A stretch of 40,773 bases of DNA from an uncultured Eubacteriales bacterium (lineage in GTDB: Bacteria; Bacillota; Clostridia; Peptostreptococcales; Anaerovoracaceae): positions 1 through 40,773 of the forward strand of contig CADBXM010000015.1 of the NCBI GenBank assembly GCA_902798745.1. The letters run 5' to 3'. The notes below the pieces were generated by a model. It searched no databases, was not told where the DNA came from, and was given only the letters and a program-made list of their open reading frames with translations. Positions 1 through 7,945 of the stretch are shown here, piece after piece (within the stretch, counting starts at the first letter, position 1; each line of letters starts with the position of its first letter). The position numbers and the translations under genes were made by a program.

Positions 1-29
1 GCTGGTGACAATTTCTGCTTTTCTGCCAT
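1..29 (-). CDS. Possible start of the next gene (runs off the window)
   Basis: A reading frame opens with ATG at 29 on the minus strand and runs off the edge as M-A-E-K-Q-K-L-S-P. A GGGAG ribosome site lies 8 bases upstream, inside the 3' arm of the hairpin at 37-91. Nine codons are too few to assign a function. It is the downstream neighbour of the GH25 lysozyme gene on the same strand. The start is supported only by the ribosome site and spacing. Confidence 0.4.
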
Positions 30-36
30 AAAAATA

Positions 37-91
37 GCTCCCTTCATGATTAACAGTGATTTCCTTTTTCACTGTCTCTCATAAAGGGAGC
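37..91 (-). terminator. Nested hairpin after lysozyme gene; terminator or leader structure
   Basis: Outer arms GCTCCCTT (37-44) and AAGGGAGC (84-91) enclose inner arms ACAGTGA (53-59) and TCACTGT (69-75). Read on the minus strand, the structure follows the lysozyme stop and is followed by TATTTTTAT, as expected of an intrinsic terminator. Its last arm also holds the probable ribosome site of the next gene (ATG at 29), so it could instead mask translation initiation. Confidence 0.55.
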
Positions 92-139
92 GTATCAAAA
101 TGCGACAGCCCCTTTGATTTGCCTTATCTGTTATTCGAG

Positions 140-1456
140 CTAATATACATAGAGTTCGTTGTCATATTTGCAGCATATCCAGCCACCAGGAATCTTCATC
201 CAGTCGCCCTTCACCTTTTTGCACTTGACTTTCACGCCCGGCATAAGCACTGCTTTCTTGACGTTAAATGTTTTCTTTCTCATCGACAAGCTGAGTTTGC
301 TTCTGCTCACCTGGCTGTACTGGGTGCCCGGGCCCTTCCTGATGTTGAGCTCAGTCTGCACGGTATAATATTTGCCCTTCTTGAACTTTTTGCTCGAGGC
401 TGTAGCGCCCTTGATCTTGAAAGGCACCATTTTGTAACCCTTGTAATTTCCGAGACCTCTTATATACACATATCCTGTCCCGGCTCTGACATTGTTGATA
501 TATCCGATCTTGTAGTCCACACCTTTTTTGAGCTTAGTGCTGCCCTTTTTGACAGTTACTGACGGCTCAATTGGACTGCCGGTATATTTGTAAGAGCTAT
601 CTACTCCGCTGACTTTCACTCTCGGACTGATCTCTGATTTTGGATTCAGATACCAGAAGTTACAGTCGATGCTACCTTTTCCGACACCGACCCACGAATG
701 CAGGCCGTTGATCTTACCCGAGCTGGTGTACTGCCACTTGCTATAGCTGCCGCCGTAGCTGCAGGATGAATAGTACTGAGCGCACCAGATATCTACGTCA
801 GAAGGTATCTGGCTCATATCGATAAATCTGTTGAAGAATGTGAGGCTGGCGTATATGCCCGGCTGGTATCCCGCGTCTCTTATCTTTTTGCAGAACGCTT
901 TTGCCGCCGCTGTGCCGGTCTTCCTGCTGAGGTTTCTCGATGTGAGTCTGCTATTGAATTCGTAATCCATGTATACAGGAAGATCAAGATCTTCTGGTCC
1001 AATGCCCAGCGCCTTGAGTCTCGCGATCACGTAATTAGCTTCTTTTTTTGCCTCTTTGACTGTTTTGGCCTGGGAGAAATGATATACACCGGTCATGATC
1101 CCGGCCGACTTAGCCTTCGCGTAATGCGAAGCAAATCTGGTGTCCTCTGCAAGCTTGAACTTACTGCCAATGCCTGTATACGATGCTCTCATGATCGAAA
1201 AATCGACACCGGCCGCCTTTGCGCTGATCCAGTCACTGTTATTGTGCTGCCACCAGGAAACGTCGACACCGTTCACGACCACATCGTTTGTGAATCTTGC
1301 GTTGTGGCTGTACGAATTTCCTATAAACGGGCTGTAGCCTGAGAATGCATACGCAGGTTCAGACACTGCCGCTCCTGCTACCATCGAGAGGCAGAGCGCC
1401 ATCGCGAGCGCCGCAGCCGCTATTCTCTTTTTTGCTTTGCCTATTTGTTTGTTCAT
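140..1456 (-). CDS. Secreted GH25 lysozyme with Ig-like and SH3 domains
   Basis: This is a 438-residue exported peptidoglycan muramidase. The start is the ATG at 1456, behind AGAAGGTGA; an upstream in-frame start would add a charged extension before the signal peptide. Residues 1-37 form a signal peptide ending near A-Y-A. The GH25 barrel spans about 60-260, with the conserved Asp65 in DVSWWQ and the acidic pair Asp164/Glu166 in YMDYE, the catalytic residues of the family. An Ig-like domain follows (about 275-345, with the V-D-Y-K and G-N-Y-K-G signatures of such modules), then an SH3-like wall-binding domain (about 355-438, with LNIRKGPG). It would act outside the cell on the wall, in autolysis or competition. 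It lies 78 bases after the CobW-DUF1980 gene and may share that transcript. The gene looks complete. Confidence 0.9.
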   Translation of the reverse strand: MNKQIGKAKKRIAAAALAMALCLSMVAGAAVSEPAYAFSGYSPFIGNSYSHNARFTNDVVVNGVDVSWWQHNNSDWISAKAAGVDFSIMRASYTGIGSKFKLAEDTRFASHYAKAKSAGIMTGVYHFSQAKTVKEAKKEANYVIARLKALGIGPEDLDLPVYMDYEFNSRLTSRNLSRKTGTAAAKAFCKKIRDAGYQPGIYASLTFFNRFIDMSQIPSDVDIWCAQYYSSCSYGGSYSKWQYTSSGKINGLHSWVGVGKGSIDCNFWYLNPKSEISPRVKVSGVDSSYKYTGSPIEPSVTVKKGSTKLKKGVDYKIGYINNVRAGTGYVYIRGLGNYKGYKMVPFKIKGATASSKKFKKGKYYTVQTELNIRKGPGTQYSQVSRSKLSLSMRKKTFNVKKAVLMPGVKVKCKKVKGDWMKIPGGWICCKYDNELYVY

Positions 1457-1534
1457 TGGCTCACCTTCTCTTTTCTTTTCCCTCTTCCTTACCTTCCATA
1501 TTTTCTGAACTTTCAGTTCAAACATCCCAATCTT

Positions 1535-2476
1535 TTAGAATGTCGCAACTTCAGGGTCGCAAGGGTCGCATTTACTGAGTTTCTTTATATAAAGAACAGG
1601 ACCCTTTTCTTTATATGCTTCCGTATACTCTACTCTCACCTTTGCGGTGATCTCGATCCAGTCGCCTACTTTCAGTTCTTCCGCGCCGCTGTAGTATGCC
1701 AGCAGCCCCGCGAACTGTATGTCTGCCTCACAGCAGGTCATCACGTGTCTTCCGAACGCGAACTGGCCCGCCGGCAGTTCATCTGACAGCGCTACTCTGC
1801 CCTTGATCACGAATGTCTTGCCGTCGTAATCGTCTTCGTTTTCGTTTATATCTCTGTACCACTCCGCGTACCACTCGTCTTCGATCTTTATCTGAGACGC
1901 GTTCATGTCGTATGGCAGCGGGTCGATGATATCATCGGGCTCGATGTCGTCAGGCGCGTATTCGTAGACGATCATATTGCGCCTGTTGGCTATCCTGACT
2001 TCCTTGTGATAAGGCATCTTGTCGAAGCCTTTCACGCAGCGGTTGAACACGACCATGTCGGCAGTCTGCATCTTGTTGAAGCAGAGCTGACGCATGTTCT
2101 TGTTGTACATCATGAATGTCGAGGTGTCGAAGAGAGCCATCTCCTGTGCGATCACCCAGCCTCTCGGCATAGCCGCGAAGAGTTTCTGGTTCTCCCACAT
2201 GCCGTTCATCTCGACTACCACGCGGTCGAATCCGCCCCTCGCGTCGATCATTCCGAGCTTGGCCTCATTGAGTTCAGCCTCGCTCTTGATGCGCTCGACT
2301 GTCACTCCGGGGCCAACGAACTTCTCAGGCTCATACTGCACCTCTCCGTTCTCACAGATGAGGAGCAGAGTCCTGCCGTCGTCTCCGAACTCGTGGTTTT
2401 CCAGAGTTTCCTTTATGAATGTTGTCTTGCCTGCACCGAGAAATCCGGTGAACAGGTATACTGGTTTTTCTGTCAT
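1535..2476 (-). CDS. CobW-family GTPase fused to a YcgQ/DUF1980-like domain
   Basis: This is a 313-residue cytosolic protein. The P-loop GFLGAGKTT is at residues 11-19, as in CobW/HypB metal-chaperone GTPases. The CxCC motif that normally binds metal after the Switch region is absent; the corresponding stretch reads VERIKSEAEL. After about residue 210 it changes to a beta-rich module with RHVMTCCEAD and IQFAGLL, then a C-terminal CDPCDP. This resembles the C-terminal domain of the TIGR03943/YcgQ family, which is linked to metal stress and usually sits on a membrane protein. I infer GTP-driven metal handling with the second domain as ligand site or partner dock. It follows the His-rich CobW gene by 65 bases. 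No strong ribosome site is visible; the start lies in a direct repeat of ATGAATTAT. Substrate metal is unknown. Confidence 0.75.
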   Translation of the reverse strand: MTEKPVYLFTGFLGAGKTTFIKETLENHEFGDDGRTLLLICENGEVQYEPEKFVGPGVTVERIKSEAELNEAKLGMIDARGGFDRVVVEMNGMWENQKLFAAMPRGWVIAQEMALFDTSTFMMYNKNMRQLCFNKMQTADMVVFNRCVKGFDKMPYHKEVRIANRRNMIVYEYAPDDIEPDDIIDPLPYDMNASQIKIEDEWYAEWYRDINENEDDYDGKTFVIKGRVALSDELPAGQFAFGRHVMTCCEADIQFAGLLAYYSGAEELKVGDWIEITAKVRVEYTEAYKEKGPVLYIKKLSKCDPCDPEVATF

Positions 2477-2541
2477 TATGAATTATTCTCTATGAATTAT
2501 CTTTCGGTTTCGTTTCTGCCGGCTTCCGCCGCTTTATCTTG

Positions 2542-3753
2542 CTATGCCAGCCTGAAAAGATCTTTTAGTTTTTCTCTGTTGAGTCTGGTGCCGATCACTG
2601 CGATCATGCCGGTCGCTTCAGCTTCGGTATCTCTCACTTCGCCTTCGCCCGGCACATAGTCGAACTCGAGCCAGCCGCCTTCTGAATTCTCTACGATGCC
2701 CTTTGCTCTGAGGACCTCACCGCACTCGTCAAGCGAATCGATCGCTTCTTCGATCTCTGCTCTGGTGTACTTGTTGCTTGTCTGTACTCCCATTTCCTCG
2801 AAGACCTCATCGGCATCATGACCGTGGTGGTGATGATGGTGATGATGGTGATGGTGGTGACCGCAGCCGCATTCGTGATCGTCATCGTCATCGTCGTGAT
2901 GGTGATGATGGTGGTGATGGTGTTCGTGATCTTCGTCGTCATCGTCATGGTGATGATGATCGTGGTGATGGCAGCATTCGTGCTCATTATCATCGTCATG
3001 ATGGTGGTGATGGTGTTCGTGATCTTCGTCGTCATCATCATGGTGATGATGGTGATGATGGCCGCAGCCGCACTCTTCACCGTGCTCGTGTTCATGCTCG
3101 TGTTCTTCGAGTTCTTCGTAAGCTTCTTCTCTCAGCTTGTCGAGCTCGGCATTGAGAGTCTTATCGGACTCCATTACTTCAAGCATCTTTGCTCCGCTCA
3201 GCTGATCCCAGTCTGTCGTTACCACCTGAGCTGTCTTGTTCAATGTTCTGATGTCATTTACGACTTCATCGAGCTCAGCTGCCGACATACCCTGCTGATG
3301 GGAAAGGAAAATCGAACTCGCGTGCTCCACCTGATTGGCAAAGAATTCACCGAAGTTCTCCATGTACATTTTGTATCTTTTGGCGTCAACGACAGTCGTA
3401 AAGCCACCGAGCTCGATCTTGTCATTGTTAAGATCCTGCACGGCGATAATGACGTCAGACAGCTTGCCGACTCCCGACGGCTCGATGAGGATGCGGTCAG
3501 GATCATACTGCTCTACTACTTCGTTCAGCGCCTTGCCGAAATCTCCGACCAGTGTGCAGCAGATGCAGCCTGCAACCATCTCGTTGATCTTTATGCCCGA
3601 CTCTCTGAGGAAGCCTGTGTCGACTCCGATCTCACCAAATTCGTTTTCGATGAGAACTATATTCTTTGTTTCATAGCCCTCGGCTATGAGCTTCTTGATA
3701 AGCGTTGTTTTTCCTGCTCCGAGGAACCCGGAGAAGATGTCTACTTTTGCCAT
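2542..3753 (-). CDS. CobW/ZNG1-type metallochaperone GTPase with His/Asp-rich tract
   Basis: This is a 403-residue GTPase. The start is ATG 3753 behind AGAAAGGAA; an upstream in-frame extension has no ribosome site. The P-loop GFLGAGKTT is at about 9-17 and the metal-binding CICC motif at 63-66. The position where NKxD or SRTQ is usual reads LSHQQG. Residues about 216-314 hold some 50 histidines in runs alternating with Asp/Glu and CGCG/ECC cysteine motifs. A CobW C-terminal domain follows, to residue 403. The family hands Zn, Co, Ni or Fe to client enzymes, and such His tracts in HypB, YjiA and ZagA relatives bind or store divalent metal. It is first in a likely operon with the second CobW gene, behind the promoter at 3840-3868. 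Which metal is served cannot be told from sequence. Confidence 0.88.
   Translation of the reverse strand: MAKVDIFSGFLGAGKTTLIKKLIAEGYETKNIVLIENEFGEIGVDTGFLRESGIKINEMVAGCICCTLVGDFGKALNEVVEQYDPDRILIEPSGVGKLSDVIIAVQDLNNDKIELGGFTTVVDAKRYKMYMENFGEFFANQVEHASSIFLSHQQGMSAAELDEVVNDIRTLNKTAQVVTTDWDQLSGAKMLEVMESDKTLNAELDKLREEAYEELEEHEHEHEHGEECGCGHHHHHHHDDDDEDHEHHHHHHDDDNEHECCHHHDHHHHDDDDEDHEHHHHHHHHHDDDDDDHECGCGHHHHHHHHHHHHGHDADEVFEEMGVQTSNKYTRAEIEEAIDSLDECGEVLRAKGIVENSEGGWLEFDYVPGEGEVRDTEAEATGMIAVIGTRLNREKLKDLFRLA
2812..3107 (-). repeat. His/Asp-coding low-complexity tandem repeat inside cobW
   Basis: About 300 bases consist almost wholly of GTG/ATG/CAT/CGT-like triplets (read as His and Asp codons on the minus strand), with larger units such as GATGGTGATG recurring and a longer block (GTGGTGATGGTGTTCGTGAT) seen twice, at about 2911 and 3004. 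All other frames and both strands are open across it, which produces long false reading frames. Such DNA is prone to slippage, so tract length may vary between strains or be misassembled. Confidence 0.85.
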
Positions 3754-3839
3754 TTCGTTCCTTTCTGATACCCGCCGAGTTTGCGGGCAATTGATAATTA
3801 ACCCAGGCACAGATCGCCTGATTATTAGACAGCATACAT

Positions 3840-3877
3840 ATTATACTCCGCCTTACGCCCCGTAAAGGCATCTTTAC
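3840..3877 (-). promoter_or_regulatory. Promoter of the cobW pair with overlapping palindrome
   Basis: Read on the minus strand, TATAAT (3840-3845) lies 17 bases from CCTTTA (3863-3868), a weak -35. The perfect inverted repeat GTAAAG-N4-CTTTAC (3862-3877) covers the -35, the usual place for a repressor. It is not the Bacillus Zur, Fur or PerR consensus as I know them. The leader to the cobW start is about 80 bases. Confidence 0.5.
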
Positions 3878-3903
3878 AATATTTAAGCGTCGGGAATGTC
3901 GAA

Positions 3904-4776
3904 TTATTCCTGCCGGGCTTTGATCCAGGCGGGATAGAAAATAGAGATGAGGATAAGGACAGCGCCGGCTATGATACTCGGTGTAAGTTTCTCATTGAGG
4001 AAAATAACGCCAAGCAAGGCGGCAGCGAGTGGATTGGCGACGGTGAGAAGGCCGGCGCGTTCAGGGGTGATGTATTTCTGCCCGAGAGGCTGCAGCGTGA
4101 AGCCTACGCCGCTGCAGATGAGCGCGAGCGCGAGCACGGCACCCCATTCGGTGCCGCTCTCGGGCAGGCGTATGTCTTCGAATATGAATGCGCCGATGAA
4201 GGCGAAGATCGAGATGAACAGCATCTGGTAGATCGCAACTGTCATCGGGTCGTCGTTTTTTGCCGCCCAGTCTGTTATGAGCACGCTGATCGAATAGAAC
4301 AAAGCATCGATTATGATGAGTATCTCCCCAATAGTGAATCCGAGGTGATCCCCTTTAAGTGTCAGTAAGCCTATTCCCGCCATTGCGATGACGACCGTAA
4401 TTACCGTCACCTTGTCAGGAAGTTTTCTCGCTACGATGCAGGTGAGAACAGGAACTATCGCCACCACGGCGCCCTCGAGGAACGATGTTACCGTGGACGG
4501 TGTAGTCTGAAGGCCCTTAAGTTCGAAGAAAATGGAAAGAAATAAGCCCATACCGATGAGGGCACAGTGGAGCAATTCCTTCTTCGTTACGCTGACCAGT
4601 TTGTCGCGGAACAAAAGACCGATCACGATGAACGCGATGAGAAAGCGCGTTCCCATCAGAAGGAACGGCCCCATGGTGCGCATGGCAATGGAAGAGAACA
4701 GAAGAGAGCTGCCACGAAGCGCAAGCGCCGTTCCTACCAGTATTTCTCCCGTTGTTTCGTTCATCTTTATCTTCAT
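3904..4776 (-). CDS. EamA/DMT-family transporter, full length
   Basis: This 290-residue integral membrane protein has about ten hydrophobic segments in two EamA repeats, the usual fold and length of RhaT/YdcZ-like drug and metabolite transporters. The first repeat holds GTRFLIAFIVIGLLF; the second holds LQPLGQKYITPERAGLL and NPLAAALLGVIFLNEKLTP, a typical EamA signature near the end. The ATG at 4776 has no clear ribosome site and a second ATG lies four codons in, so the exact start is uncertain. It lies 35 bases after the MtnA-like gene and probably shares its transcript. Substrate is unknown; such carriers export amino acids, nucleosides or other metabolites. Confidence 0.85.
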   Translation of the reverse strand: MKIKMNETTGEILVGTALALRGSSLLFSSIAMRTMGPFLLMGTRFLIAFIVIGLLFRDKLVSVTKKELLHCALIGMGLFLSIFFELKGLQTTPSTVTSFLEGAVVAIVPVLTCIVARKLPDKVTVITVVIAMAGIGLLTLKGDHLGFTIGEILIIIDALFYSISVLITDWAAKNDDPMTVAIYQMLFISIFAFIGAFIFEDIRLPESGTEWGAVLALALICSGVGFTLQPLGQKYITPERAGLLTVANPLAAALLGVIFLNEKLTPSIIAGAVLILISIFYPAWIKARQE

Positions 4777-4811
4777 ATCGTTACTGCTGACGCTGAGCCT
4801 TTAAGTTTATT

Positions 4812-5870
4812 TCACACAAGGAACTCGCCTGGGCCGTAGTCGTAGGCTGAGAGCCCGTCAGGCGCGAAGATGCCTTGGTCTGTCACGACGCCTGTCACGA
4901 GTGACGGCGGAGTGATGTCGAACGCCGGGTAATATCCCTTTACATCCTGATTTGCGGTCGGCGTGCCCATCGCGCTCAGCACGAGGGCCGGATCGCGCAT
5001 CTCTATCTCTACGCTGTCAATTGACGGATGGCCTTTGTCGGGCGATCCGGTCACGTAGTAAGGCACGCCGTGATATTTGGCACATATCGCTATCTGATAT
5101 GTGCCTACCTTATTGATGACGTGACCGTCGCCGGTGATGACATCGGCGGCGGAGGTGAAGATGTCTATGCCTTCGTTTTTCATGACCGCCGCCGGCATAT
5201 TGTCGGTGATAACGGTCACATCATATCCCATGTCGCATGCGACGCTGGCCGTGAGACGCGAGCCCTGGAAATACGGACGCGTCTCGGGGCAGAAGAGCCT
5301 TATCTCTTTGCCCTGGCTCTTCGCTTCCCTGAGCATCATGCCGACTATCGTTTCGCCGAAGCACTGGGTCATGACGGCCCCGTGTTCAGGGAAGAGCGTC
5401 GCCAAGTGATGCCCCACCTTGCCTATTCTCGAATATCTTTCGTTGTTCTGCTCTATCGCGAATTCTCTCAGCGCGTCTGAAACGTCACCGCGAAGCTCCC
5501 CGGCGAACAGTCTCTTTGCTTCTTCGATGCACGATTCAGTGACTTTCTGCATCCTCCAGGTCGTGGTCGGCCTGGCGTGAGAAATAGTATAGGCCGCGTC
5601 CTTGAGGTATTCCAGCTGTTCTTCTTCTGACTTCCCTCTGCATTCATATGCCGCAAGAGCCATGCCCATAGACGCCGCCACATACGGCCCGGCGCTCTGA
5701 GTCACCATGTCCCTGATCGCCTCAGCCACCTCGCGGTGGGTCCGGCACTCGACCTTCCTCACTTCAATAGGATAGACCCGCCTGTCGAGTATCCGGACAG
5801 CGCCGTCCTCATACCAGGCTATATTCTCATATTGCAGCATCCATGCCAGTCCCTTATCCTGTCTCTGCAT
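4812..5870 (-). CDS. MtnA-like (eIF2B-fold) sugar-1-phosphate isomerase
   Basis: This is a 352-residue protein. The start is ATG 5870 behind AGAGGA at 6 bases; a GTG six codons earlier overlaps that site. It belongs to the eIF2B alpha/beta/delta-MtnA superfamily: HARPTTTWRM (about 98-107) matches the RPTAvNL loop, Cys170 in MTQCFGE and Asp243 in SAADV match the catalytic Cys and Asp of 5-methylthioribose-1-phosphate isomerase, and GDGHVINKVGT (248-258) and YPAFDITPP (314-322) are the other family blocks. MtnA converts the aldose 1-phosphate to the ketose in methionine salvage. Several blocks diverge (TWRM for NLxW, SAAD for GADR), and no other salvage gene is nearby. 5-deoxyribose-1-phosphate or ribose-1,5-bisphosphate are therefore also possible substrates. 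It sits between an acyl-CoA ligase and an EamA carrier. Confidence 0.75.
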   Translation of the reverse strand: MQRQDKGLAWMLQYENIAWYEDGAVRILDRRVYPIEVRKVECRTHREVAEAIRDMVTQSAGPYVAASMGMALAAYECRGKSEEEQLEYLKDAAYTISHARPTTTWRMQKVTESCIEEAKRLFAGELRGDVSDALREFAIEQNNERYSRIGKVGHHLATLFPEHGAVMTQCFGETIVGMMLREAKSQGKEIRLFCPETRPYFQGSRLTASVACDMGYDVTVITDNMPAAVMKNEGIDIFTSAADVITGDGHVINKVGTYQIAICAKYHGVPYYVTGSPDKGHPSIDSVEIEMRDPALVLSAMGTPTANQDVKGYYPAFDITPPSLVTGVVTDQGIFAPDGLSAYDYGPGEFLV

Positions 5871-5915
5871 TTTTGATCCTCTTTTCACTCATTCAGCGTG
5901 ATCGCGCTAAAGAAA

Positions 5916-5957
5916 AATTCATGCATCATTTCGATCTCTCTCCATTTTGCATGAATT
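5916..5957. repeat. Inverted repeat between acyl-CoA ligase and mtnA-like gene
   Basis: Perfect 10-base arms AATTCATGCA (5916-5925) and TGCATGAATT (5948-5957) are separated by 22 bases, in the 93-base gap after the ligase gene. There is no T-run on either side, so this is not a clear intrinsic terminator. It may be a processing or regulatory hairpin. Confidence 0.45.
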
Positions 5958-5963
5958 CCTTGA

Positions 5964-7781
5964 CTATGCCTCAGTTCCCTCGCCTGCCGCAGCAGTCGTC
6001 TCGGCTCTCTTCGCCGCTTCCTCTTCCTCGAGCACGCGGTAAGCCACCTTGCCCACCAGCGTCTTAGGAAGATCCTCGCGGAACTCGATATCGTAAGGCA
6101 TCGCGTATTTGGCGATGTTCTTCTTCGCGTATGCCATCAGCTCTTCCTTCAGAGCCTTCTTGCCCGCCTCAGTCGTCGGAACTCCGCCCGCCGGCTTCAC
6201 GAACACTTTGACTTTCTCCATCTTGTAGTCATCAGGCACTCCGATGACGCAGCTCATCTGAACTTTTTCGTGAGCGTCGAAGATGTTCTCCAGCTGAGCC
6301 GGATAGATATTGTAACCGCTCGAAACGATCATCCTCTTGGCTCTGCCCTTGAAGTAGATGAAGCCCTCGTTGTCCATCGAACCGAGGTCGCCGGTGTAGA
6401 CCCATGTGAGTCCGTCCGCGTGAGTCCTCATGGTGTTGGCAGTCTCATCAGGCATGTCCATATATCCCTGCATCATTGTAGGACCGGTGAGCAGGATCTC
6501 GCCTTCCTCGCCGTAAGGAACTTCCTCAGCTGTGTCAGGCTTTACGATCTTGTAGTAAGTGTCAGCGAACGGGATGCCGATGCTGCCTTCTTTGTACATC
6601 TGTATCGGAGTGAGGCACGAAGCCGTAACGCACTCAGTCGTTCCGTAACCCTCGCGCACCTGCACTTTGCAGTTGTGGTCGAAGAGGAACTTGTCGAGCT
6701 TCTTCTTGAGCTCTATCGACAGCGAGTCGCCGCCGCTGAATACACCCTTGAGCGAGGAGAGATCCTTGCCGTTCATCGACGGAAGTCTCAGTAACGCCTC
6801 GTAGAGTGTAGGCACACCGGCGATAAAGTTGCACTTGTTCTTGGTGATCTGCTTCGCGTAGCTCTTCGGTGTGAACCTAGGCACCAGCAGGCAGCGTCCG
6901 CCCTGAGCCAGCATTGTGTGGAGGCAGACTCCGAGTCCGAATCCGTGGAAGAGCGGCATCGCGGCCAGCATCTTATCTCCCGGACGGAACATCGGATTTG
7001 CAGCTATTACCTGTTCCGAAAGAGCGTTGAAGTTGAGGTTTGTGAGAACGATACCCTTTGTAGTTCCTGTCGTTCCTCCCGAATAGAGGATGGCAGCCGG
7101 GTCGTCAGCAGCTCTCTTTACTTTGTACTCATAGCCGCAGTGTCTGCCGAGGGCTACGAAATCCGGCCACTGGAAGACAGGAGCGTCACTTGGGATCTTC
7201 TCGATCTTGCGGCCTTCGGTCAGCATGTATCCGACTTTGATCGGTCTTGTGAGCTCGTCCTTGATGCGGGCGATGATCACGTTCTGTACTTTTGTATTCT
7301 TACGAATGGCTTCGATCTTGTGATAGAACTGGTCGAGCGTGACCACCATAACCGAGTTCGACATATTGAGATAGTTCTCGATCTCCTTCTCGGCGGACAG
7401 CGGGTGGATCATGTTCGCGATAGCGCCAACGAGATTGATGGCGTAAAGCATGTAGATCGCCTGCGGACAGTTAGGCATCGCAATCGTAACTTTGTCGTTC
7501 TCGCGGATACCAAGGATACGCAGAGATTTTGCGCAGAGGTTGATCTGATCGATCATATGCTTATATGTTATGTGCTTGCCCATGAAATCGAGAGCGATAT
7601 TGAGAGGATGCTTCTTAGCGATCTCCTCTACTTTCTCGTACATGGTGCCGTTGAAGTATTCCAAAGTCTTTGGCTGCTCGCCGCGGCTATCGAACCACGG
7701 AGTCTTTACACCTTCAGGTATCGGAAATACTATCTTGTCATTTTCGTTAAGTGTCCAGTTCTGTGTTGTTTCCATTGCCAT
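5964..7781 (-). CDS. Long-chain acyl-CoA synthetase (AMP-forming)
   Basis: This 605-residue ANL-superfamily ligase activates a fatty or aromatic acid to acyl-AMP and then acyl-CoA. The P-loop-like A3 motif LYSGGTTGTTKG is near residue 232. GYGTTE (about 385), YTGDLG and FKGRAKRMI (A7/A8 hinge) and the A10 lysine in PKTLVGKVAYR near the C-terminus are all present, so it should be active. Length is within the FadD-like range, with an Ala/Glu-rich tail. The ATG at 7781 has AAAGGA about 11 bases upstream; a second ATG two codons in is possible. It heads the minus-strand run that continues into the MtnA-like and EamA genes, and it diverges from the ABC fusion gene. Chain-length preference cannot be read from sequence. 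Confidence 0.9.
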   Translation of the reverse strand: MAMETTQNWTLNENDKIVFPIPEGVKTPWFDSRGEQPKTLEYFNGTMYEKVEEIAKKHPLNIALDFMGKHITYKHMIDQINLCAKSLRILGIRENDKVTIAMPNCPQAIYMLYAINLVGAIANMIHPLSAEKEIENYLNMSNSVMVVTLDQFYHKIEAIRKNTKVQNVIIARIKDELTRPIKVGYMLTEGRKIEKIPSDAPVFQWPDFVALGRHCGYEYKVKRAADDPAAILYSGGTTGTTKGIVLTNLNFNALSEQVIAANPMFRPGDKMLAAMPLFHGFGLGVCLHTMLAQGGRCLLVPRFTPKSYAKQITKNKCNFIAGVPTLYEALLRLPSMNGKDLSSLKGVFSGGDSLSIELKKKLDKFLFDHNCKVQVREGYGTTECVTASCLTPIQMYKEGSIGIPFADTYYKIVKPDTAEEVPYGEEGEILLTGPTMMQGYMDMPDETANTMRTHADGLTWVYTGDLGSMDNEGFIYFKGRAKRMIVSSGYNIYPAQLENIFDAHEKVQMSCVIGVPDDYKMEKVKVFVKPAGGVPTTEAGKKALKEELMAYAKKNIAKYAMPYDIEFREDLPKTLVGKVAYRVLEEEEAAKRAETTAAAGEGTEA

Positions 7782-7860
7782 TAATGTTTTTATCCTTTTC
7801 TAAATAATACGTTTTTCGCTGATACGGTGTGTATTGTAACACCATTTTCATACTACTTCC

Positions 7861-7907
7861 ATATGAATACGGTCTTTTCCGTGCAAAAAATTGTCTTGTA
7901 TTCATAT
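7861..7907. promoter_or_regulatory. Inverted repeat in divergent promoter region
   Basis: The 164-base region between the acyl-CoA ligase and ABC fusion genes (7782-7945) holds a perfect 10-base inverted repeat, ATATGAATAC (7861-7870) and GTATTCATAT (7898-7907), 27 bases apart. A second, smaller one is GGTGT-N8-ACACC (about 7827-7844). A TATAAA at about 7923-7928 could be the -10 for the plus-strand gene; no strong -35 is seen. The arms are placed like a two-site operator. Confidence 0.45.
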
Positions 7908-7945
7908 TTATTGTCATGTGTGTATAAAAGATGTAGAATTTCACC

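Noticed and set aside
2812-3107. Regularly repeated DNA that might be taken for a CRISPR array
   Set aside because: Units are triplet based, within a coding frame, and there are no unique spacers.
2818-3768. Long plus-strand open frames (up to 316 codons) opposite the His-rich cobW gene
   Set aside because: They arise from the triplet-like repeat, which keeps all frames open; no ribosome site, and the minus-strand product has clear CobW motifs.
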